Below the pieces are notes generated by a model. That model worked only from the letters and a program-made list of their open reading frames with translations. It was not told the DNA's origin and searched no databases. A stretch of DNA of 9,222 bases from JAPLGZ01 sp038318235 (lineage in GTDB: Bacteria; Chloroflexota; Anaerolineae; Caldilineales; Caldilineaceae), in the NCBI GenBank assembly GCA_038318235.1, contig JBBQBY010000261.1, positions 1 through 9,222 on the forward strand. Direction: 5' to 3'. Below are positions 1 through 6,801 of this stretch, in pieces (the stretch's first letter is position 1; the number at the start of each line of letters is the position of its first letter). The translations under genes and the position numbers were made by a program.

Positions 1-1274
1 TCCAGCAAGACCGCATCATCCGGCGTAATATGGCTGGTCAAAAAAACCGCCATCTGCCGATAGTCACTTTTTTGATAGGGGTTAAAATAATAAGTAATAC
101 CCACGACGGCGACAAGCCCAGCCAGGAGGAGTGCGCCAATCCCCAGCCAACGCTGACGCTGCCACAACCAGGCAATGCCAACAGCGATCAAGAGATAGAG
201 CAAAGGTGTCACAAATAAGATATAACGCGTGGCGAGGGTGCGAAACAATAAGGCGCTAAATAGGACGGGCGTCAACACGACAAAGAGTGGCAGCCATACC
301 CAGGGGTTGGGCAGTGCGGAATGCGATCCGGTCACACCGCGACCGGCCAGAAATAAACCGTAGCCCAGGCCAATCAGGACGAGGGGCAATAGCAAATAGC
401 CCAGCGCCGCTTGGGCGGGTTGCCAACGAATCGCACCAAAGCTCAGATCACGCCACAGCCCATCCAGGAATGGCCACAGACCGGGTTGTCCACCACCCGT
501 GCCTTGCAGCACAGTTTGGGCGGTAATGCGAAAACCAGGAGAAAAAGCCATCCACAAGAGTAAAGGCAATACCGCCAGCAACATAGCGATGAGCAACAAC
601 CAGACACGCTTGGCAACGATTGGTCTGCGCACCACGAATAATCCGAAAGCGAAAAACTCGCCCACCAGCAAAAGCACCGAATAATAATGAAAACCGAGCA
701 TCGCCCAGTTGATCAGCAGAAAAACAACCAACAGGCGGCGCGTTGGTTTTATGAACAGTTGCTGGCCCGCCAGTAACGAACCCAGCGCCAACACCACCAC
801 GATCATGTACATGCGCGCTTCTTGGCTATAGAGCAGCAACACAGGGGAGGTGAGGACGAGCAGGGTAGTGAAGAAGGGAAGCGATTGGCGATTGGAGATT
901 GGGACTGATCTCCAATCGCCAATCGCCAATCGCTTCACCAGTTGCCAAATCAGTGGAATTAACAGAGTCCCCGCCAGAGCCGGCAGCAAACGCAAGGCAA
1001 ACTCACGCTGGCCAGCGACGTTCGACCAAAAATGCATGAGCAATTGCCAGAACGGCGGATGTTCAAATGAGGCATGCCAGTGAAACTGGATAATTTCAAG
1101 TGGTGTTGCGCGCGCCATCAAGGCCGTGGCGGCTTCGTCGTAGGACAAACCTTTAGCATCCAAGGCCCATACGCGCAAGGCAAAGGCCAATAGAGTGAAG
1201 AGGATAAGCGTCAGGCGCTTCGGGGCGGTGGGCAGAACACGGGAGGTCGTGGTCTCTTGAGACAAGGTATGCAC
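1..1274 (-). CDS. GT39/PMT-like membrane glycosyltransferase, 5' part (C-terminus beyond the left edge)
   Basis: Translating the minus strand from a GTG at 1274-1272 gives 424 uninterrupted codons to the window edge. The protein is a multi-pass membrane protein of the GT39/PMT/ArnT type, which transfers a sugar from a polyprenyl-phosphate donor on the outer face of the membrane. Visible family marks are the first helix (about residues 21-38), the acidic catalytic pair in GLSYDEAAT (D46, E47), EHPPFW (residues 71-76), YSQEARMY (149-156), many hydrophobic helices to about residue 392, and the YxxMA-like start of the soluble C-terminal part (FNPYQKSDYRQMA, 397-409). The start is constrained: an in-frame TAA lies two codons upstream of the GTG. 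No good ribosome binding site is visible, so a downstream TTG at codon 4 is possible. A palindromic repeat is embedded at residues 113-133. The acceptor (protein, lipid or glycan) cannot be told from sequence. Family call is firm; specificity is unknown. Confidence 0.88.
   Translation of the reverse strand, partial: MHTLSQETTTSRVLPTAPKRLTLILFTLLAFALRVWALDAKGLSYDEAATALMARATPLEIIQFHWHASFEHPPFWQLLMHFWSNVAGQREFALRLLPALAGTLLIPLIWQLVKRLAIGDWRSVPISNRQSLPFFTTLLVLTSPVLLLYSQEARMYMIVVVLALGSLLAGQQLFIKPTRRLLVVFLLINWAMLGFHYYSVLLLVGEFFAFGLFVVRRPIVAKRVWLLLIAMLLAVLPLLLWMAFSPGFRITAQTVLQGTGGGQPGLWPFLDGLWRDLSFGAIRWQPAQAALGYLLLPLVLIGLGYGLFLAGRGVTGSHSALPNPWVWLPLFVVLTPVLFSALLFRTLATRYILFVTPLLYLLIAVGIAWLWQRQRWLGIGALLLAGLVAVVGITYYFNPYQKSDYRQMAVFLTSHITPDDAVLL
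878..936. repeat. Palindromic heptad repeat inside the glycosyltransferase gene
   Basis: Arms 878-901 and 913-936 are 24 nt long and complementary at 23 of 24 positions, around an 11-nt spacer. A shifted register gives a perfect 19-bp stem (881-899 with 908-926). The left arm is built from heptads GCGATTG, GCGATTG, GAGATTG and the right arm from three copies of CAATCGC. The reading frame stays open through the repeat and encodes about residues 113-133 (VKRLAIGDWRSVPISNRQ and onward). This segment lies in the loop between membrane helices just before the YSQEARMY motif. The structure is seen directly; that it is an inserted mobile or palindromic repeat unit is inference. Confidence 0.8.
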
Positions 1275-1576
1275 GACAGATTAGCGAACAACAATCATGG
1301 TAACAAATTGAGAAAGGTTGATAAACATGAAAATTTACTTTCGATTGTATACAACCTGGCTAAAGCGAAATCCTCGCAAGTAAAACTGGTGATCATGGCA
1401 TCTATATTCAAATAATATCATTATCGCCGACGATCTGCCAATGTAGCCAGCCTATCAACGCCAGCCATTGATTAAAACCTTACTATCATGCAAGAAGTAC
1501 GCTAGAGCACACTAAATAACCAGTGTGCTCTAGCGTACTTTGCAGTCTAGACAGCCATTACAATGCCCGCGTGGGC
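1275..1576. other. AT-rich intergenic spacer without a convincing gene
   Basis: This spacer lies between the 5' end of the glycosyltransferase gene and the 3' end of the RND permease gene, both on the minus strand. It should hold the glycosyltransferase promoter. A TACAAT-like -10 element on the minus strand (1344-1349) sits inside a 10-bp palindrome, TTGTATACAA (1345-1354), but no good -35 box is spaced in front of it, so this is weak. The only strong structure is the hairpin at 1495-1540, listed separately. Open frames here are tiny (for example 18 codons from 1328) and lack ribosome binding sites. Confidence 0.6.
1495..1540 (-). terminator. Perfect 19-bp hairpin downstream of the RND permease gene, probable transcript end
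   Basis: Arms 1495-1513 and 1522-1540 are perfectly complementary over 19 bp and flank an 8-nt loop (AAATAACC on the plus strand). The hairpin starts 36 nt after the permease stop codon, where a terminator would be expected. No T-run follows on the minus strand (the sequence continues CTTGCATG), so it is not a textbook intrinsic terminator. It may act as an RNA 3'-end stabiliser, or it may be a palindromic repeat. The structure is certain; the role is inferred from position. Confidence 0.55.
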
Positions 1577-4500
1577 TTATTTATCGGTTGGGATCAACTT
1601 GTATTGCGGTGGAATATGGGGCGTGAACTCTGTTGCCGGCTTGGCTTCACGCCGCATATCCGCAACGGGTACAGATTGACCATTCTGATGATTTTCGGCC
1701 ACCACGGCAGGTTGCACTTCTGGGTGCGCTTCACCATTCTGCACCACTTTGGTCTCGCCATTTATGATGGGTGTTGCGACTGACTCGCCACTATGACCAT
1801 TCGTCGGTTGCGGCGCCTCAGCTTGGGCCACGGCATAGGGCGGTTGGGTTACCAGCGCAGGTTCGGCCGTAACGGGCACAGATGCCGGAATTTCCACCGG
1901 CGGTATTACAGGCTCAACCGGCTTGTGCGTGACGCCATTCGATGCCGGTTGCACGGGATGATCTGTTTCAGCATCAAACATCGGCTTCATTTCGCCCTTA
2001 ACGACGATCGGTGCAAGATGACCGGCCTGCCCATTCGTCGGCTGAAGCACAAGTTGCGCTTCGGCCACGGGCGCGGGTTGGCTCAACCGGCGCTTTTCTG
2101 CTTTCTGTGCTTCCGCCGCCGCGCGGCGGCGGGCACGGCGAGCATCCATGCGTTCTTGCAAGCCGACGACCAGGCTATAGGCCACCGGCACGATTACAAG
2201 CGTTAGGAAGGTGCTTGTGATCAAACCACCCATGATGGCGACAGCCATAGCAGCGCGAAATTCACCACCAGCACTGAAGCCCAAAGCGACCGGAATCATC
2301 GCCAAAATCATGGCGAACGAAGTCATCAAAATTGGCCGCAGACGTACAGGGCCGGCGCGGCGCATGGCCTCCGTGGCATTGGCGCCCTCATGGCGTGCCC
2401 TGTTCGCAAAGTCGACCAGCAAGATCGAATTTTTAACTACCAACCCCATTAACATGATAAAGCCGATAAAGGCCGTCAAGTCCATTGGGCGGCGGGTGAT
2501 CAAGAGCGCCAGCAAGGCGCCAATAATGGCCAGCGGCATAGCGATCATGATCAAAAGCGGTTGAATAAAGCTACCAAATTGGCTCGCCAAGACCATATAG
2601 ATGAAGATCACCGATAATCCTAGCGCCAACCCCAGATTCTTGAATGAATCAGCCTGGGTTTGCGCGTTGCCACCCAAGCCAACTTCCATGCCGGCTGGTG
2701 GCTTCAAAGCTGCCAAGTACTTGGTCACATCAGCCGTTGTCTCTGGTGTACCGCGGCCAGCTACGTTGGCATTGATCGTGATAATCGACTGGCGATCCTT
2801 GCGCGAAATCTGATTCGGGCCGGTTGCAAAGCTAACCTGGGCCACATTGCGCACGGGTACGAGTTGACCAGTCGGCGATAATAATTTGATATTCAAAATA
2901 TCATCCTGGCTGGCCCGATTGCTCGCTTGCAACTGGACGCGCATATCCGCTTCGTTGCCTTCACCGCGATAGGTGGAGGCCACATCGCCATTCACCAGGG
3001 TGCGCACGGTTGCGCCAATTTGCGCGGTGCTCAACCCCAGTTGCGTGGCGCGCTGCGAATTTACATCCAAGCGCATTTCCGGGCGACCCGGCTTGTAGCT
3101 CGATTGGATTTCAACAATGCCGGGAATTTTGGCTAATTCTTGCCCCACCTGGTTCGCCTCTTTGCCAAGGTCGTCATAACTGACGCCATTCCCGACAACA
3201 TTCAGCGTCACATCGGTGGCTGCGCCGCCTGGTCCACCACCGGTCACAAAGGAAAGCCCTGGCACGTTAGCCAGCGGTTTGCGCACCGCATCAATGACTT
3301 CTTGCGAGACCGAGTCGTCTTTCAACTTGACGGTATAAGAAGCTTTTTCGGGCGCACCAGTTTGACCCACCGACGTAAAGACGGCGACCACTTCTGGATG
3401 GCTGCGCAAGATATTCTCAACCTTGATCGCTTCGCGTTCGGTCACTTCCAGCGGCGTGCCGCCGGGAAAGGCAATATTCAGATTGAACAAATGCTGCTCG
3501 GTCTTCGGCACGAAAGCAGTATTGATATAGCGTACACTGTAGAGGCTACCCGCCACAATGATCACCGCGAACAACAGCGTCAACCAGCGATGGCGCAAGG
3601 TCCAATTTAAGATCGAGGCATAGACTCGCGTAAACCAACCGTGCGACTCTTCTTCATGGGCGTGGCTTTCGTTAATCTCGCCTTTATGGGTCTCATCGGC
3701 ACGGAAGAAGTAGGCGCTCAGCATTGGCGCTAGGGTTAACGATTCAAAGGTCGAGATCACAATCGTAATCGCCACCGTCAAACCGAAATCGCGGAAGAAG
3801 CGCCCGATAATGCCCTCGGCGTAGGCTACTGGCACAAAGACGGCCAAAATCGCCGCGCTCGTGGCAAGCACCGCCAAGACGACCTCATTTGTACCCAAGC
3901 TAGACGCTTCGCGCGGGCTGTACCCCTTTTGCACCCAGCGCAAAATATTTTCACGCACGACAATCGCATCATCGATCACGAGGCCGACAACCAGCGCCAA
4001 CCCAAGCAACGAAAGTTGGTTGAGACCAATGCCAAGCAAATTCATGAAAAAGAGCGATGAAATCATGATCACGGGCAGACCAGCCATTGTGACCAATGTG
4101 TTGCGCAAATCGCGGAAGAAAAACAACACAACCAAACTAGCCAACGCCGCACCCCAGAGCAGATCTTCGATGGCGCCATTCGTGTTACTTTTCACCTGAA
4201 TCGATTGATCCGCTGAGATAACGAGATCAAGATTCGGATTGGCCTTGAGCACAGGCGCTAAGGCTTGCTTGACGCCGTCCACAACCGCCGCCGTATTGGT
4301 GCCGCTCTGTTTACGAACATTGACAACGACCGATTCTTGACCATTGAGGCGCGTGATCGTATTGCGGGTTTTAAAGCTATCGACGACTTTGGCGACATCA
4401 CGTATACGGACCGGTGTCGTGCCGCGTTGGCTGACAATCACATTGCGCACGTCGTCTAGCGTCTGGAAATAGCCCGGTGTACGCACCTGTAATTCGCGAT

Positions 4501-5173
4501 CAGCCTGGGTCACCGAGCCGCCAGGGATATTCTGGTTTTGCGCTTGGATCGCGCCGGTTACCTGTTGCGGTGTAACGCGGCGCGCCTGCATGGCCTGCAT
4601 ATCCAGGTCAATATCGATCTCACGTTCCTGACCACCACTCACATCGGCGGCCGCCACGCCCGACACACGCTCAATTGGCGCTTGAATTTCATCTTCGACG
4701 ATTTTGCGCAACTCAACCGGTTTCAATTTACCGTTGCGGTCGGAGACACCAAAGAGCAAAATTGGTTGATCGGTAGGATTAAAACGCCGAATGATCGGAT
4801 CTTGAATCGCCGTAGGCAAGCGGTTGCGCAACAAGTTGACCTTTTCACGCACCTGCTCGTTGACCTGATCCGAAGAGACCGTCAATTTGAAGGACATAAC
4901 AAGCGTGCTCACCCCTTCAGAGGAGGTCGATGTCATGGTATCGAGGCCAGGTACAGTGCTGAGTTCATCTTCCATCAGCTTAGTCAACTGGTCTTGTACT
5001 TCGGTGGGACCAGCGCCCGGCCAGACCGTGGTAACCACGACGATCGGGAATTCGATATTGGGGAAAATATCGACCGGCATCCGGAAATAGGAAAAAATGC
5101 CCATCACCACACCCGCCACCAGAATCATTGTCATAAAAACCGGCTGACGGATGGAAATATCCCAAAGCTTCAT
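1577..5173 (-). CDS. RND-family efflux permease (AcrB/SwrC-like, HAE1 type), 1198 aa with an unusual C-terminal tail
   Basis: This is a proton-driven inner-membrane pump of the RND superfamily. It has the usual two-fold plan: TM1 at about residues 12-30, a large extracytoplasmic domain, TM2-6 at about 333-490, TM7 at about 530-548, a second large domain, and TM8-12 at about 845-1004. The proton-relay residues are all present: D401 and D402 in GLVIDDAIVV (TM4), K914 in GLVVKNSILL (TM10), and T951 in RPILMTSFA (TM11). These match AcrB D407, D408, K940 and T978. The loop before TM7 (492-511) is rich in His and Glu. After TM12 comes about 190 residues of basic then Pro/Val/Glu/Asn-Gly-rich sequence not found in AcrB (1049 aa). 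The ATG is supported by AAGGAG eight nucleotides upstream. The gene follows the adaptor gene by 102 nt, so they are probably co-transcribed. Substrate unknown; multidrug, lipid or peptide export are all possible. Confidence 0.95.
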   Translation of the reverse strand: MKLWDISIRQPVFMTMILVAGVVMGIFSYFRMPVDIFPNIEFPIVVVTTVWPGAGPTEVQDQLTKLMEDELSTVPGLDTMTSTSSEGVSTLVMSFKLTVSSDQVNEQVREKVNLLRNRLPTAIQDPIIRRFNPTDQPILLFGVSDRNGKLKPVELRKIVEDEIQAPIERVSGVAAADVSGGQEREIDIDLDMQAMQARRVTPQQVTGAIQAQNQNIPGGSVTQADRELQVRTPGYFQTLDDVRNVIVSQRGTTPVRIRDVAKVVDSFKTRNTITRLNGQESVVVNVRKQSGTNTAAVVDGVKQALAPVLKANPNLDLVISADQSIQVKSNTNGAIEDLLWGAALASLVVLFFFRDLRNTLVTMAGLPVIMISSLFFMNLLGIGLNQLSLLGLALVVGLVIDDAIVVRENILRWVQKGYSPREASSLGTNEVVLAVLATSAAILAVFVPVAYAEGIIGRFFRDFGLTVAITIVISTFESLTLAPMLSAYFFRADETHKGEINESHAHEEESHGWFTRVYASILNWTLRHRWLTLLFAVIIVAGSLYSVRYINTAFVPKTEQHLFNLNIAFPGGTPLEVTEREAIKVENILRSHPEVVAVFTSVGQTGAPEKASYTVKLKDDSVSQEVIDAVRKPLANVPGLSFVTGGGPGGAATDVTLNVVGNGVSYDDLGKEANQVGQELAKIPGIVEIQSSYKPGRPEMRLDVNSQRATQLGLSTAQIGATVRTLVNGDVASTYRGEGNEADMRVQLQASNRASQDDILNIKLLSPTGQLVPVRNVAQVSFATGPNQISRKDRQSIITINANVAGRGTPETTADVTKYLAALKPPAGMEVGLGGNAQTQADSFKNLGLALGLSVIFIYMVLASQFGSFIQPLLIMIAMPLAIIGALLALLITRRPMDLTAFIGFIMLMGLVVKNSILLVDFANRARHEGANATEAMRRAGPVRLRPILMTSFAMILAMIPVALGFSAGGEFRAAMAVAIMGGLITSTFLTLVIVPVAYSLVVGLQERMDARRARRRAAAEAQKAEKRRLSQPAPVAEAQLVLQPTNGQAGHLAPIVVKGEMKPMFDAETDHPVQPASNGVTHKPVEPVIPPVEIPASVPVTAEPALVTQPPYAVAQAEAPQPTNGHSGESVATPIINGETKVVQNGEAHPEVQPAVVAENHQNGQSVPVADMRREAKPATEFTPHIPPQYKLIPTDK
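1580..2155 (-). other. Region encoding the low-complexity cytoplasmic tail of the RND permease
   Basis: This covers residues 1007-1198 of the permease. It opens with an Arg/Ala/Lys-rich, probably helical segment (RMDARRARRRAAAEAQKAEK, 1008-1027). A Pro/Val/Glu-rich disordered stretch follows, with recurring Asn-Gly motifs (PTNGQAG, ASNG, PTNGHSG, IINGE, QNGE, HQNGQS). It should face the cytoplasm, because it follows the twelfth membrane helix. No domain is recognised. Confidence 0.7.
1748..2044 (-). repeat. Diverged internal repeat in the RND permease tail (two copies)
   Basis: The copies lie at 1985-2044 (residues 1044-1063, starting QPTNGQAG and ending VVKGEMK) and 1748-1810 (residues 1122-1142, starting QPTNGHSG and ending IINGETK). 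At DNA level both contain CCATTCGTCGG on the plus strand (2031-2041 and 1797-1807). The two copies are 78 residues apart, and the later one carries a one-residue insertion. A duplication inside a fast-evolving linker is the simplest explanation. Confidence 0.55.
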
Positions 5174-5181
5174 TGTACTTA

Positions 5182-5187
5182 CTCCTT
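5182..5187 (-). promoter_or_regulatory. Ribosome binding site of the RND permease
   Basis: The minus strand reads AAGGAG here, eight nucleotides before the ATG at 5173. It is the strongest Shine-Dalgarno sequence on the minus strand of the window and fixes the permease start. Confidence 0.8.
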
Positions 5188-5194
5188 ACCTGTT

Positions 5195-5272
5195 GTAATT
5201 AGTAATCAGCCATCAGCAATTGGTTAACCGCGCAGACAGCCTTGCTGTCACAAATGACCAATCACTAATGAC
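5195..5272. repeat. Imperfect palindromic repeat between adaptor and permease genes
   Basis: Arms 5195-5216 and 5251-5272 match in inverted orientation at 15 of 22 positions, with a shared core ATTAGT-AT. Between them lies a perfect short stem-loop (GACAGC at 5235-5240, CTT, GCTGTC at 5244-5249) and a GTTAAC palindrome (5223-5228). The element fills nearly the whole 102-nt gap, starting 3 nt after the adaptor stop codon. Its AT-TRG-type periodic arms resemble the heptad palindrome at 878-936 in style, but they are not a close sequence match. In the transcript it could fold and affect relative expression of the two proteins. Confidence 0.5.
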
Positions 5273-5275
5273 GAT

Positions 5276-6649
5276 TCACTGTACCATTAACTCGACGGTG
5301 GCGGACATGCCAGGGGACAAGACACTCGCGTCCCCCGTGGGACGAATTGTCACCTGAACGGTGCGCGTGCCGGGATCCACTTCGGGTGCAATAATCGCAA
5401 TGAGGCCATCAAAGGTGCGGTCGGGATAGGCAGTCGCATGGATGATCGCCTTTTGACCCACCTTTAATTGACTGAGCAACGATTCTTCGACAGCGACATT
5501 AATCCGCACAGTGTGCGACAACAGGGTGACCATCGGCGTGCCCAAGGCGGCCTGCGAACCAATCGCAGTGGTTACGCGTGATACCACACCATCAATCGGC
5601 GCCGTGATCGTCGCCTTGTTCAATTGTAATTGGGCCAAATAAAGACTATTTTCGGCATTATGCACTTGGGCCTGGGCGGCCTGAATTTGGGCTGTTTTTG
5701 CGCCATCTTGCAAACGTTGCAAGGCGGCGCGCGCGTTAGCCACCTGCGCCGCCGCGCCCGCAATCACATCAGCCGTAGCGCCTTTTAGCACTTTGTCGTA
5801 ACCCGCCTGCGCCGCCTCAGACGCTAAAGTCGCCTGTTCAAGTTGCAAGCTTTGCGGCAAAGCGCCAATCGCCGGGTTGCCTTTGACAATATTATAACCA
5901 GCCTGGGCCACTGTCACTGCCGCCTGTGACGATTTTAACTGGGCCAAAGCCTGACGCTTTTCTTCATCCGTTGGGCCATTCACAGCACGCGTGTAAGCAG
6001 CCCCCGCAGCGGCCAAAGATGCGCGCGCTGCCGCCAGATCTTGGTCGGTCGCGGGTGTTTTCAACAAATCCAGTTGTGCCTTCGCTGCCTCCAAACCAGC
6101 CAATGCCTGGGCGCGTTGGGCTTCTAGCGCAGCGGTATCAATGCGCACCAGCACATCCCCGGCCTTCACCTTCGTACCCACATCGACCTTGAGTTCCAAT
6201 ACTTGCCCATTCACCTGGGCCACGACCGGCACCAGTTGATCAGCAGCAATTTCAGCCGAGTAGCCGGTGAGATTCGCCCCAGCCGGCGCATCTGCGGCGG
6301 GCGCTGGCGCGGGTTGCTCCGCTGCAACTTCAGTTGCCGTCACCGCAGTAGCCGCTTGAACGGTCGCCGCAGGGGTAACCGCACCCGCAGTAACAGTCGT
6401 TGTCGCAGCAACGGTCGTTGGATTGGCCTGAGTCGCTGTATTCGATTGTGTATTGGCCTGTGTCGTTGTAATCCCATCTTGAGCCGTCACGCCAGACTGG
6501 TAACTGGGTGCGTTGAACGGTTCTGGGGTTGCCTGGGCTCGTGTAAATGAACAGCTTGCCAACAGGCTGATCACTAACACAAGCGTGCAACAGACACCAA
6601 TGCCTTGATGGATTGTTCTAAGCAGCTCTGAAAATTTCAAACCACGCAT
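5276..6649 (-). CDS. HlyD/AcrA-type membrane-fusion (adaptor) lipoprotein of the RND pump, 457 aa
   Basis: This is the periplasmic-adaptor-type partner of the RND permease. The N-terminus has a hydrophobic signal (about 15-32) ending in the lipobox LASC, so Cys33 should be lipidated and anchor the mature protein outside the membrane. Residues 34-125 form a Thr/Ala/Gln/Pro-rich linker. Domains in order: first half of a lipoyl/biotinyl fold (about 130-175, VNGQVLELKVDVGTKVKAGD), a long Ala-rich coiled-coil hairpin (about 176-342), the second lipoyl half (343-378, ATITAPIDGVVSRV), and a beta-barrel and membrane-proximal part (379-457) with the family motif DPGTRTVQV (425-433). The hairpin contains recurring turns such as NGPTDEE (224-230), KGATAD (289-294) and DGAKTAQ (315-321), each leading into a new helix, suggesting serial repeats. 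The ATG has GGAG seven nucleotides upstream. The permease gene follows on the same strand. Confidence 0.93.
   Translation of the reverse strand: MRGLKFSELLRTIHQGIGVCCTLVLVISLLASCSFTRAQATPEPFNAPSYQSGVTAQDGITTTQANTQSNTATQANPTTVAATTTVTAGAVTPAATVQAATAVTATEVAAEQPAPAPAADAPAGANLTGYSAEIAADQLVPVVAQVNGQVLELKVDVGTKVKAGDVLVRIDTAALEAQRAQALAGLEAAKAQLDLLKTPATDQDLAAARASLAAAGAAYTRAVNGPTDEEKRQALAQLKSSQAAVTVAQAGYNIVKGNPAIGALPQSLQLEQATLASEAAQAGYDKVLKGATADVIAGAAAQVANARAALQRLQDGAKTAQIQAAQAQVHNAENSLYLAQLQLNKATITAPIDGVVSRVTTAIGSQAALGTPMVTLLSHTVRINVAVEESLLSQLKVGQKAIIHATAYPDRTFDGLIAIIAPEVDPGTRTVQVTIRPTGDASVLSPGMSATVELMVQ
6422..6481 (-). repeat. 30-bp tandem duplication in the adaptor's Thr/Gln-rich linker
   Basis: Two adjacent 30-nt units (6422-6451 and 6452-6481) share their first 19 nt with only two mismatches; the plus-strand core is ATTGGCCTG-GTCG-TGTA. 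They encode the similar segments TTTQANTQS and TATQANPTT in the linker between the lipid anchor and the lipoyl domain. The linker probably changes length by slippage in steps of ten residues. Confidence 0.6.
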
Positions 6650-6656
6650 GCAGATT

Positions 6657-6660
6657 CTCC
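6657..6660 (-). promoter_or_regulatory. Ribosome binding site of the adaptor gene
   Basis: GGAG on the minus strand lies seven nucleotides before the ATG at 6649. It supports that start over internal methionines and keeps the lipoprotein signal intact. Confidence 0.7.
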
Positions 6661-6732
6661 GCCTTTAAATAAAAGAAACGAATAGTAAATAGTAAAATAA
6701 TAGACAAACCCAAAACCATACTAGAGGAAGAA

Positions 6733-6751
6733 CCATCCCGATGATCGGTCG
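6733..6751. promoter_or_regulatory. Probable second TetR operator, in front of the adaptor-permease unit
   Basis: CCGAT-G-ATCGG (6738-6748) is a perfect 5-bp inverted repeat. On the minus strand the longer stretch CGACCGATCATCGGGATG resembles the tetR operator strand CGACCGAACGTTCGGTTG, sharing CGACCGA at one end and TCGG inside, with a one-base shorter centre. It lies immediately downstream of the candidate -10 box at 6752-6757, the same arrangement as at the tetR promoter. Binding is inferred from this likeness. Confidence 0.45.
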
Positions 6752-6779
6752 TTTATTCGTTAAATAAAATTTTTGTTAA
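6752..6779 (-). promoter_or_regulatory. Candidate promoter of the adaptor-permease unit
   Basis: The minus strand reads TTAACA (6779-6774, five of six to the -35 consensus), a 16-nt spacer, then AATAAA (6757-6752, four of six to the -10 consensus). It lies in the AT-rich 152-nt gap after the regulator gene. It would leave a leader of roughly 100 nt containing the AT-rich triplicate-like stretch at about 6678-6703. The match is modest and the AT-richness raises chance hits. Confidence 0.4.
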
Positions 6780-6801
6780 ATAAATGATCTACGCTGCATA
6801 T

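Noticed and set aside
881..933. CRISPR-like short repeats (GCGATTG/CAATCGC units)
   Set aside because: The units are 7 nt, contiguous and inverted, with no spacers and no cas genes.
1328..1384. 18-codon open frame (MKIYFRLYTTW and onward) in the AT-rich spacer
   Set aside because: Too short, no ribosome binding site, and no sign of conservation can be judged.
4538..5227. 229-codon open frame on the plus strand opposite the RND permease
   Set aside because: It lies wholly antisense to the strongly supported permease gene and its translation resembles no family. Long antisense frames are expected in such coding sequence.
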